Assembly: GCA_027924645.1 (NCBI GenBank)
Contig: BSBN01000297.1
Span: 4,464,001 to 4,528,000, forward strand
Direction: 5' to 3'
DNA length: 64,000 nt
Source of the DNA: Cunninghamia lanceolata
Taxonomy: Eukaryota; Streptophyta; Pinopsida; Cupressales; Cupressaceae
Position numbers and translations under genes: made by a program. Position 1 is the first letter of the stretch. Each line of letters starts with the position of its first letter. Shown one piece after another: positions 44,371-54,791 of the stretch. Under the pieces are notes generated by a model. That model saw only the letters and a list, made by a program, of their open reading frames with translations. It was not told the DNA's origin and searched no databases.

Positions 44371-45729
44371 TGTTGTTTGGTTACACAACACGCCCCATTT
44401 TGACTTGACAAAATAGGGACCCAACTTTTTGCTTGGTTTGGCTTGTGTTTTATATTTTCTAGTGGTCTAGTAAAAGTAAGTCCTACAGGTGATCTTGCAT
44501 GAAGGGGTTGGGTAAGTCATCATGATGAGGTCAGTTTTTTTCAAAGTTAATATTTCATGTTAATAACCTCATAGCTAGAAAGAGTACAAAATTTTAGGTA
44601 GGTTTGCCTTTTGGATCACCCTGATATTCATTAGGGAACGAGAGTTATGACAAGTCAAAGTCTTGGTCAAACCTGATATTCTAGGGGGGTCATATTTATA
44701 AATATTAGTCATCTTATGAAAGATCACCCCGATCCAATTTTATCACCCGATAAACCATTTGGTCTAATTCTCCAGACGTCAATTTTACGTGATAGTAGTA
44801 TTTACCCGTCGGTCGGCTTCATATATTTTGCAGGGGTGATATTCCAAATATAACCCGACGTTTCGAATATCACCCTGTAACCAATATGATGATGACACCA
44901 TCATCCTTTTACCTTATGGAGGTATATTTCTAATGACCAGCCTTTTACAACAGCATGACGGTGACGTCATCCTAATATTTTGAAAGGGGGGTCATTTTAC
45001 TTTTTAGGGGTCATGTTCCCAAATATCACCTAGTCTTAAAACATGACCCGATGTTCCAAATATCACCTGATATTTCAACATCACCTGATATTACACCAAG
45101 GGGGTCATATTCTTAATATCATCCGATATTCCGAAGATCACCCGATCTTCAGAAGATCACCCCCTCATCTTGTCACACAACATTAAATGCCATAAATGTA
45201 GTAGGTGGATTCCCACCTATTGTGAACACGATCTAAACACCTTGAATTGCCTGTAGATTTATGACAGAAGACCAATGGTTATGATTGAATTTGCCTTGTG
45301 TTGCCGTAATTACCCTAAAAATGAGATTAAAAGTGAATTTCCAATGTCTTTTTCCATTTACCCTCTGATAAAACAAGTTTTTATAGAGCACAAAGCTTTC
45401 AAATCCTCATATGACCTACTTGCAGACACACATGGCTTGCAACAGAACAGGACACGTGATTATCACTGGAATATGAATCTCTTTGATATAATCATCAGCA
45501 TAATCAAGGAGATAAGCATTATCAAGTAAGTAATTAAAACCCTCATTCTGTTGTTTTCTGCATGTCTAGGTAGTGTGCTTTTCCACTAGTTTGAAGTTAT
45601 ATGTTATGCATATTATGATGAAGTGATGATTAATGAATATAATGTGCATCATGCCATGAAGATATAATGTTGTATGCATGTATGTGAAGTATTGTATGGT
45701 AAGGCTGGTCCTGTTTATTGCAGGAAACC

Positions 45730-48700
45730 ATGGAAGACAAGAGGTTGAACAAGTCTGAACTTGAATTTCTTAAACCTATGTTTGCTCAACCTCAGGGTGT
45801 ATAGTTCAAATATGGCATTATTGCAGATACACACCAGGGAAACATAGATTTGGTCACATGGTCGTCTAGAATGCATGATGACAAGAATAATACCTTGTTG
45901 GATGCTATTTTTGTGTCAGGAATGTGGAGTGCAGCTAGATTTCCTTATTGTATGGAGGCTCCAGAGTTGATTATTGATTGTGCCAGAAACTACAACCCAC
46001 AGATAAGGAGAATAGAAAAACATGGTCAGGTTTATGTAGATTTGTCCATCAAGGGGATTGCAACCACTTTTAATTTGCCATTGGGAAAGAAAGTTGTCAG
46101 CATGGATTTGAAGAAACTGCAAGTTGAATATGAAAATAACAAGAAAGCTGCTAGGAAGAGGATGTATCAATGGAGGGCAAAGAATAGTCCTTACACTGCC
46201 TCCACAAAATTACCAATGCACCTATATAAGTTTGATTTTGATGATGAATATCAATATATGATAGCCTTACTCAACAGAGTGACAGGCCAGCTTGATGCTG
46301 GAAGTTTCAGTGATTGGATGTATGGGGTTATCCTGATGTGTCTTTATATAGAGAATAGGCCATTATGGGCTAAAATGATAAGTGTTGCCCTAAATGAGTA
46401 GCTCATGAACCTAGGAGGCCTGTAGTGTTCATTTTATATGACTTCATATGTGGTATACTCATGTGCTTATAAAGGTACATTCAATGCACTTACAACAATA
46501 GGAAGGATCGGTGGTAGTACAAATGATGCCCACATATGGGATCATTATCCCCAACTATAGAGACAAAATTATCTTCAAGATTACAAATTAGTGAATGATG
46601 CATTTTCTATGCATCTAGTAAGGACAATGGAAGAAGATACGACTAAAAGACTGAGCATGGAAGCTCAGGAAGTCATATACAAGCATAGTGCCTAGTTTAT
46701 ACAATATACCACCTTTTCTTACATCAGAATAGAGGGCTTTGCAAGACAGCCCCTCATGCTCCCAAGATATCCCACTGATATAGTTGTTTTGATGGAGTTC
46801 ATGAGACAGATATCCACAATACTAGATGCTTACAAAGCAAATAATAAGATTCCACCAATATAGTTTCTAGTAACAATGGGTTGGTACATATGCCAAGATT
46901 CTAAAAGTATCAAGAAAGCCATAGCTAGTCTGGACATGATGCAATTACAACCAATCCCATTGGCAAGATCATATGACCCATATGGGAGGATGTAGGAGAT
47001 CATGGGGAAGCCCATCCATTAGAAGCACTTGGAGGATTTATGGATAGATTGTGAGGATGAGGCTAAGGCTAGAAGAAGAAAATATTAGAGGCTAACTCTC
47101 AACTAGATCAGAATATTTGATTGTATTCTAGTGCCTATGTAATTAAAAGGGGATGATGGCAAAACAATAGCAAATGAATATGAAGAAAAGAAGATATATA
47201 ATGACACAATCTCAGTGCTTGATCTTACACAGCCTAAGGATATCTCATTAGACCAATTTACAAGTAGGATGCTATAGCTAACCCAGTCCTGGGTAAATGA
47301 ACAAATAAATGCATTGAAGAAGAAGGGTGTAGCCCTTATAGTTGACAATAAGAAGAAGAGACAGGAGATTCCTGATAATGAATATGATGACTTTCTGATT
47401 GAAAAGAGGAAATCTACAGGAGAAAGACTGACACCTCAAGAACAAAGCAAGAGACCCCCTAGAGGTAAAAAAATTGATAACAAACCTAAAGGGGTAATAG
47501 TTGAAAGAATAGTCATATAAGCAGAGGATACATCCACATCAGGACAGGTAGCAGCCTCATCAGCACCACCTCCCATGGATAAACAGAAGGCTAAAAAGAT
47601 CCAAAGGCCAGCTGTGGGAGCTACTGAAACATATGAGGAGGGTCAACCATCACAAAAGCAAATAGAAAAGGATGTTCCTCTTGATGAACCTGAAGAGGAA
47701 GACCCTATGCCCCTCATTAGAAAAAGAAAAGCATCTCAGGTGATGGCATCCACACCTAAGAAACTGAGAACATCCATGAGAGGTGAAATAAAGCATGAAC
47801 CCATAGTATTGAGGGGAGCTGGTGGTGAAGTATTCAGAAAAGAATTGCACCATAACGTGCCACTTCCCACCATTGTTCAATTCAAGACTGAACAAGCTGA
47901 ACAATAAATGAAAGAAGCCTCTAGGCCAATTCAAAGTGGTCTTGTCTCATTCGAAGAGACAGTTGACTTATCTAATGACGAGGTAGTAAATGATGTAACC
48001 TCTCAACAAATGGAAACCCTTGCTGCTAACACCCGCATAACTCCACAAGGAACTCCATGAGTACAGGTGGTTGTGTTAGAAGAACTGAAGCAAGTGGAAC
48101 AGGAAAAGGAAAGGAGCCCAGAAAGGATTGCACAACAAATAGGGCTCGATGAATTAGTTGATTAGGTAACTGGCCCTGCAATTATCGATCTAACATACAC
48201 AGAGGATGTAAGTCCTGGAGATCAAGTAGGTGCACCTGATAAAGCAGAAAATATTGAGAAAGTGAAGCTGGCAAAAATGGAAGGCCATACTTCAGATACG
48301 GGCCAACAACAACAAGATATATCTAATGAGCCAAAATAGTTGAAGTCCAAGAAAAGGGTGGGAATGACAAGGCCATATTAAGTGGAGAAGTACCCCAGAC
48401 TCAAGAAGCCTCTGGTGAAAAGGACACATCAGGTTAGGATGACCTAAAAACTCAAGAGGTAGATACTACAAGTGCAGAGTATAATGTGATGCAAGATCAG
48501 GTAGATGCACCTAAGATAGATACTATGACATCCATAGATGCAAATGTGTCTCATAATGAGGAAATTACCAAGGGGGATGAAACAAAAAAGGATGAAGTGC
48601 AGGACCAGTTATAGGATCATCATGTGGATGCATCGCAAGATCCTCCACCACAAGAAGAAGTTCCTCAATAGGAGGAAGTACCCCAAGATCACCCTCATGA

Positions 48701-50050
48701 ATAGCATCATGAGAATGAAATAAGGAAGTCACCATCTCCATCGAAAATAGATGCAGTTACTGGAGAACAAGGTGATCATGATGATGATGATGGACGACAA
48801 GGATCCAGAGACCAAGTTCCTCCATGGCTTGAGAAAGAAATAGGTATGGAATCAGGTTTTGAAATCCAAGAGTTTGATGTGTCAACACTATTTTCAGAGA
48901 CCATCATGAAGCTGAAGAGGAAGGCCAAGTTAACCTCAGCCATAAAAAGAGATCCTGCTATGGGCAGAAGGACTGCTCAGGTAGCACTTCCCATGGTTGA
49001 AAAGGAGAAAGGCAAGATCACCGTAAAAGAATTCTAGATCACTACTGTTGATTTAAGGTTTGCCAATGAAGACCAAGAAGGTCAAGAGGGAAAAGATATA
49101 ATTGATTCTTTAACCCAAAGAGTAAAGAAAGAAAAAGAGAAAAATAAGCAGCATAAAGAGCACATTGCTCAGCTACATACCTACATAAAAGGGTTAATTA
49201 ACCCTGATGATACTTCAAATTCAGAAGCAGTCCCATTGACTGTAATTTCTCAGGAAGAGGTCAATAAGTTAGACCTTGTGAAGCACGAATCAGTAATAAT
49301 GAGAAAGTGGATGTCATCTACACTCGGTGGAGCTAAAGAAGTAGTGAAGGCCTCTTTGAAGAGGTGGAATTCTCTAAGTATCTCTAGAAGGAAGGTTGAT
49401 AAATTGCAAATGGAGGCCGGAAGAGGGTCATTCCAATTAGAGAAATTCTTAAGTGCTTTGGTTAAAATAAAGAGGATTAATCCTCAAGTTTGAATAAACA
49501 AACAGGTGTTGGATAATAATACTGCCATGCTGATAGATATCTAGTATAGAGATATCAAATTTGAATGTGATGTGTTAAAGAGATGCAATAGCAAATTAAG
49601 AGACATCAGCATGAAGTTGCATAGCATGATGTCATTTGAAGCAAGATCCTAGAGGCCCTTTAGGGGAAAATAGAAGGAAAGATTGAGAATCAAGATGCAG
49701 ATTTTGTTATAAAGGCTCTGCATAATAACTTCTAGCTAATAGCTGATGACCCACTTAACCACCTGACGGAAGAAGCCATGGACAAGATCATGAGGATCAA
49801 GGTCAGGGTGGAGAATTACAATGAAACATCAAGCAGTAGGAGGAGCAAATTGGAGGCTCTTCAAGATAAATATCAAGCCCACAAGCATGCCATTGCCAAA
49901 GAAAAAACTCAGGATGGTAGAGAGGTTGAATGAGTGGTGGGAGCATATGAAAATGTCAGGACAATCATGTAGGCCCATATGCAAAGCAACATTCATCAGG
50001 ATGATGAAGATACGGGAAGTGATGATCCTGATGCTTCTGATGAAGAGTAG
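45730..50050 (+). pseudogene. Large accessory reading frame inside G 3' LTR (second copy)
   Basis: Homologous along its length to 17706-22023, with its own different set of stops. Positions that are stop here are often sense in the other copy and the reverse: CAG 46000-46002 here against TAG 17976-17978; TGG 46171 here against TGA 18147; TAG 46993-46995 here against CAG 18969-18971. Longest open piece is 45850-46401. Comparing both copies shows the ancestor was a long open frame. On the genomic RNA this copy lies at the 3' end. Function unknown. Confidence 0.75.
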
Positions 50051-50237
50051 ATGAAGATGCAATACCAAAGAAGGCATAAGCATCTGACATTTGGAGAAAA
50101 TAAGTAATTCAGATGGTTGCCAACTGGCAACCTATGCCACGTGAAATGTTAACTAAGTCAAAGATGAATATCCACCGTAGATCTTAATAGACAAATCTTG
50201 ATCATAGATCATGTGTAACTGCTCCCTCACCTTGTTC

Positions 50238-50245
50238 TATAAAAG
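50238..50245 (+). promoter_or_regulatory. TATA box of G 3' LTR
   Basis: CTATAAAAGG, same place as 22212-22219 in the 5' LTR. Confidence 0.65.
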
Positions 50246-51065
50246 GTGTAGGGATGCTTTGTTTTGAACATTCGAAGCTTAATTAAAATTTGTTTGCTGA
50301 AGTATCAGGGCTCATTTCAAAGTTATTGTATATGTACATGTTTTTGTATACTTAATGAAAGAGAAGACTATTTTGATTACAAATCATCGTAAATTCTAAG
50401 TAATTTGTGTCTGAAGTCTTGATATATGCTTTGATTTGCTGCGTCCCTTGGAGTGCTCATCAGTCTACATATATTGTCTTCATTCATTATCCTTTGAAGT
50501 TAGCATCAACTGTATCTAGCTGTGGAACATCCTGGTGAACATATGGTTTGATTTCTTCTCCTAATGACAGTATCAAGTGTGTACGTGGCTCAATAGTTGA
50601 AGATTCATCATAATTTGAAGTTTTCATTTACATTTCTTTAATTTCAGAACAATTCACCATCACAATTGCAAATAATTGACAATCAGAAGCAAAGTACATG
50701 AAATATGTGGACATCTCATAGATCATTGTATACTCATAGCATATTTGAAGATAAAGCATGTGTAATTGATAAATATCATGCAGAGATTTAAGCATAGATG
50801 CACTATTTGTAGAAATATATTGTGTAGAATGACCTTTCTATGTAGCATCATTACAGGAACATAATCATATTGATAATCCAATGTAAGGCCCCAAAATGGA
50901 AACAATAAGACACATCAACCACTGAGTAATGTCAGTTGATTAAGACCTAATCCATAGAGACTTGGGATCAGAAATTCTTTGAATTCATCGTATCTTTCAA
51001 GATGAGTAAAGGTTGATGTATAACTTTTATTCTATGTTTGTTTATGACTAACATCATAATCAACA

Positions 51066-51070
51066 GATTT
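51066..51070. repeat. Target site duplication of G (right)
   Basis: GATTT, against GATCT at 16310-16314; one transition apart. Confidence 0.75.
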
Positions 51071-51893
51071 GAATCTCAGAAGGGGCTTGGACTCCTTGGA
51101 TCAAAACATCATTCTGATCATCTTTATCATATTCATAAAACCTTGAGGATTTTTCAATTCCTTCATCAACCTTCACATTGGTACTTTCTATATTCTTCCT
51201 CAATCTCTTGTTATAACACCGGTATGCTTTACTTTGAGTAGAGTAACCCAAGAAAATTCCTTCATCACTTCTAGCATCAAATTTTCCTAAATCTTCATCT
51301 CTCTTAATGTAAAATTTGCTACCAAAAACTTTGAAATACCTCACAGTAGGAGTGATGCCAAACCAAAGTTCATAAGGAGTCTTACCAGTATTGCTTTTAA
51401 TTTGTATTTGATTGAGAGTATAGACTGCACTGCTGATAGCTTCTTTCCAATAGATCTGAGGAACATTTACTTCCATCATCATGGTTCTAGATGCTTCTTG
51501 GATGCTCTGGTTCTTTCTTTCCACTACTCCATTCTGCTGTGGAGTCCTTGGATCAGACAACTATCTTTTTATACCATGTTTCTCATAGAATTCTATGAAC
51601 TCACCGGATGTGAATTCTCCACCTCTATCAGACCTTAGACATTTCAATTTTATTCTAGTTTCATTCTCTACCATAGCCTTGAATATTTTGAATTTCTCAA
51701 GAGCTTCAGATTTATCTTTCAGAAAAGTTACCCACATCATCTGGGAATAGTCATCAATTAGTAACATGAAGTATCTATCACCTTGCACACTTCTGATTCT
51801 TGCCGAACCACAAAGATCAGTATGAACTAAGTCCAATAATCTGGTAGAAGATTGTTCCTTGGTTTTAAATGAGACTCTACTTTGTTTTCCCAA
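51071..51893 (-). pseudogene. pol: Copia integrase of C, N-terminal part of the split gene
   Basis: Two frames, 51893-51561 and 51560-51060. The core shows LLDLVHTDLCG (first Asp), KCLRSDRGGEFTSGEF (second Asp), then PRTPQQNGVVERKNQ (Glu), followed by SNTGKTPYELWFG and EGIFLGYSTQSKAYRCYN, all typical of Ty1/copia integrase. The catalytic triad is complete. One stop (near 51558) lies between the frames. At 51071 the sequence is cut by element G, and the same frame continues at 16309. Confidence 0.92.
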
Positions 51894-52151
51894 CTAACAT
51901 TCTTTGCACAAACTATTTGTAGGTTTCACCACTTTTGGAAGATCTCTTACAACCAGAGTATTGCCTATCTTGATGATATTATCAAAATTCACATGACACA
52001 TTCTCCTATGCCACAACCAACTCTGATCAACTTGAACAAATAAGCAACTTTTACCAATACCAACCAAGTGGAAGATATTACCTTTAGTTTGAGTACTGGA
52101 TGCAATCTCTGTTCTAGAACTTTCAAGGATCTTGCATTTTCCATTCTTGAA
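51894..52151 (-). pseudogene. pol: GAG-pre-integrase region of C
   Basis: Heavily mutated minus-strand coding between protease and integrase. Recognisable parts on the way are a WxHRRxCHxN-like zinc motif region near 52000-52020 and the CKEC-x-GKQ start of integrase near 51890-51905. Several stops; the assignment rests mainly on its position. Confidence 0.65.
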
Positions 52152-52493
52152 TCAGAGATCATAGCCTTTGTCTACCAACTGTCCAACACTGATAAGATTA
52201 TGCTTCAATCCTTCAACATACAATACATTACTAGTTTTGTTCTTTCCATCAAAAGAAATAGTTCCTCTTCCTCTGATTCTGCCAGCAGAATTATCACCAA
52301 ACTTTACCACTCCTCCTTCATACCTTTCCAAATCTATGAACTTACTTTTGTCACTTGTCATATGGTGAGAGCATCCACTATCAATGACCCAATCATCCTT
52401 TTCTTCAACTTGGCCAGCCAGAGCTCTTTCCACAATTTTATGATTGATAGATACAGAGGATATTGGATCTTCTTCCTTAATGGCAATGAACAC
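52152..52493 (-). pseudogene. pol: Copia aspartic protease of C
   Basis: DDWVIDSGCSHHMTSDKSKF is the complete Copia protease active site (DSGC), followed by GGVVKFGDNSAGRIRGRGTI, VLYVEGLKHNLISVGQL and DKGYDL. The domain is open over 113 codons. It would process the Gag-Pol polyprotein. A stop at 52152 ends it before pre-integrase. Confidence 0.92.
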
Positions 52494-52514
52494 CCAGTCA
52501 CTTTCGGATTTGTT

Positions 52515-53490
52515 TCATGTTTCTGATCCATCATCTGTTACTCCTTCATTATCATCATCTTCATGAACATAGTAACAATTCTTTTGGAACCTTGATTTGT
52601 TAGGATTTAGCCTTGAAACTCTTTCCGGACACCTCGAGGCAAAATGGCCAATCTTATTGCAGTTAAAACACTTAAAAGGAAATTTGCCTTCATACTTACC
52701 AGATCCTCTTGGTAGTCTTTTTGCAATAAGGGCTTCAAGTTGAGTAGTTTCAACTTCTTCTTCTTCCAGGTCTTTTCTTGCTTTTTCATACCATGATAGT
52801 TTCCTTGAAGAGTTCTCTCCCAGATCAAACCTTTGTTTACCTTTTACAGAGGCACTGGCTTTGAATGCTGATTCAGTCTTGGGGGGGGCATCTCCAAACT
52901 TGGTCATTTCAAATGTAGCCAATTTACCAACCAATTGATCTCTGGTGACACTTGTATGGGCTCTGAATTCTTCAATGGCAGCAACCTTGATTTTATAAGA
53001 AGCAGGAAGGGATTTGAGAATTTTTCCAACAATCTCATCTTCATCCAAGACTCCACCAACACATCTAATGCCACAAATAAGCTCATTCACTCTTGGCATA
53101 AAAGTAGTGATATTTTCATCTTCTCTCATCTTTAGATTTTCAAATTTTCCTTTTAGACTCTGTAGCCTTGCACATTTAACAACTTGTCTCCTTCATGCAG
53201 AAGTTCCAATTTTTTCCAAATCTCAAAAGTAGTTTGTAGGTCAACAACATTTGTCAGCTTTGAATCAGACAATGCACTTAGAAGAGATTCTTTAGTCCGC
53301 AGATTATTTTCAGCATCTGTGATTTCATTTGGGCATTTTAGGCCACCCTGTGGAGGAGTATACTTCGTTGAAGCCATGGTCTAGTACTACATTCCCATAC
53401 ATTGCAAGTGACATTTCATGTGACTTTTCCAAATATTAAAATTGGTTCCATCAAACTTCAGACTATCCTTCTTGTAGATGACATCCTAGA
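52515..53490 (-). pseudogene. gag: Copia Gag (UBN2 type) of C
   Basis: It begins shortly after the primer site with SLKFDGTNFNIWKSHM near 53470-53430, the usual Copia Gag N-terminus. Stops near 53390 and a frameshift between 53129 and 53153 break it. The UBN2 core follows (ENITTFMPRVNELICGIRC, KILKSLPASYKIKV). A zinc knuckle CFNCNKIGHFASRC lies at about 52670-52630. Gag would form the particle that holds RNA and enzymes. Element N ORF1 occupies the same map position but has a different N-terminal half. Confidence 0.9.
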
Positions 53491-53525
53491 TCTCCTCAAG
53501 CAGTTAAGCTCTTTTAGAGGAACTT

Positions 53526-53538
53526 GGCTCTGATACCA
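53526..53538 (-). other. Primer binding site of C (initiator Met tRNA)
   Basis: Minus strand TGGTATCAGAGCC two bases after the LTR end. The next ~60 bases (AAGTTCCTCTAAAAGAG, GCTTGAGGA) match the leader of element N at 37620-37674. Confidence 0.93.
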
Positions 53539-53540
53539 AT

Positions 53541-54786
53541 TGTTAGATTTAGGGCAGACAACTAAGAGGGGGGTGAATCAGTTGTATAAAACTTTCTCCC
53601 AATTAAACACTTAAACCCACTTTGTAATTTAGCAACATAATGATAAATCAGTCATGGAAACATAATGCATTAAATCAAGAGTAGAAACACATTAACACAC
53701 AAGACACCAATATTTTGACGTGGAAAACCTGGTTAAGGGAAAAACCATGGGGTGATTAACCTAAGATTGTATTCTCTATTAAAATAATAGAAAGAACAAA
53801 ATGGCACACGCCAATTAGGGCTCATTGCCCAAGCACACTGCTCACAAGAGGCCCACTGCCTATAAGAGACACATTGTCTACAAAATAATAAGTATCACAT
53901 ACATGAACTGGAGAATAGCATCTTCACTATGCTTGAATCAGTTCCATTTAAGCCCAATACTTCTACTCTGCCTTTCTCTCCTTTGCTCTCTACAACACTC
54001 TCATCACCACAAGACACTTTTGAAATGACTTTACAATCTCTTATTTATACAAGACATCAACCTAGGAATAATCATCTAAGTCAGCAAACATCTACAAGAA
54101 CATCCACAGGATGTGTAACTCATCCGGTCGGCTAGCCTTAGGAAGATCACCATCATCCAGAAGTAATTCTTCAATTGCAAGCTCCAACTTCAATGTGGAC
54201 CACCAACACGAACTGGACACGATCCAAAGACCTCCACAAGCTTGCCTGAATCACCAAGAACATCCACACTACATCCTCTTACTAAAATCCTTATCTCCTT
54301 CATCCGGAACCTCAAGAACACAGTCTGTCATCACTGTTACAAAGGAATAGATGCTTGCAGACCTCCAGACCATGAACCAATCAAGTTGTCACTTCACATG
54401 AACTTCCTAAACACTCTACCAAATCCGTAGAATAGGATAAGGCATTTCCGGATCACACCGGACTTATCTGTATCACTCTGTCACCTCTAAACACCTACCG
54501 AAACCAGTTTTACTTGATCGACCACAACTTCTTCAGATCATCATGCGGACAATGAAATCTTTATTGGATCATCTTAAGACACATATCTACAAACCCTTTA
54601 AACTGCATCCTCTAATCCTCATCTTATCTTGGATCTTTATCTTACTGTCTTCACTATTCTTCTTTATTCCTTATATGACCAATTTTTTTAATGTCCTCAA
54701 CAAACAGTTTATCCAATCCTTATCAATAGTGCAACAGGAGTATGTTGACATCAATGACAACACTGGTTAGACCCATACTTCCAACA
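53541..54786 (-). repeat. 5' LTR of C (1,246 bp)
   Basis: TGTTAGATTTAGGG ... CTTCCAACA on the plus strand; homologous to 12991-14238. TATA box on the minus strand at 54042-54049. Confidence 0.94.
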
Positions 54787-54791
54787 ATGAT
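54787..54791. repeat. Target site duplication of C (right)
   Basis: ATGAT, identical to 12986-12990. Confidence 0.92.

Larger units (their letters stand above)
16315..51065 (+). mobile_element. Giant Gypsy element G with ~6.7 kb LTRs, split by T
   Basis: A plus-strand element with LTRs 16315-23039 (6,725 bp) and 44371-51065 (6,695 bp), both TGTTG...CAACA. Inside are a primer-site candidate (23045), gag, protease, an RNase H-like domain, RT, a second RNase H and integrase (23560-30285), an interruption by T (30286-43309), the integrase C-terminus and a 3' untranslated region. Without T it is about 21.7 kb. Each LTR carries a decayed ~4.3 kb reading frame upstream of the LTR's TATA box. The RT active site reads YMDY and many TAG stops are present, so this copy is dead. 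Confidence 0.93.
44371..51065 (+). repeat. 3' LTR of G (6,695 bp)
   Basis: TGTTGTTTGGTTACACAACA ... ATAATCAACA. Same order of parts as the 5' LTR: TATCACC words (44840-45160), TGACGTCA at 44962-44969, putative intron 45526-45723, reading frame 45730-50050, TATA box 50238-50245. It is followed by GATTT and the resumed integrase of C. Confidence 0.93.
12991..54786 (-). mobile_element. Copia LTR retrotransposon C, split by G
   Basis: A Ty1/copia element read right to left: 5' LTR 53541-54786, initiator-Met primer site 53526-53538, gag, protease, pre-integrase and integrase 53490-51071, interruption by G (16315-51065), the rest of pol 16309-14570, polypurine tracts, and 3' LTR 14238-12991. The target duplication is ATGAT. 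Without the insertion the element is about 7.0 kb. The two coding halves are in the same frame across the G insertion once one copy of the duplication is disregarded. Frameshifts and stops make this copy inactive. Confidence 0.95.
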
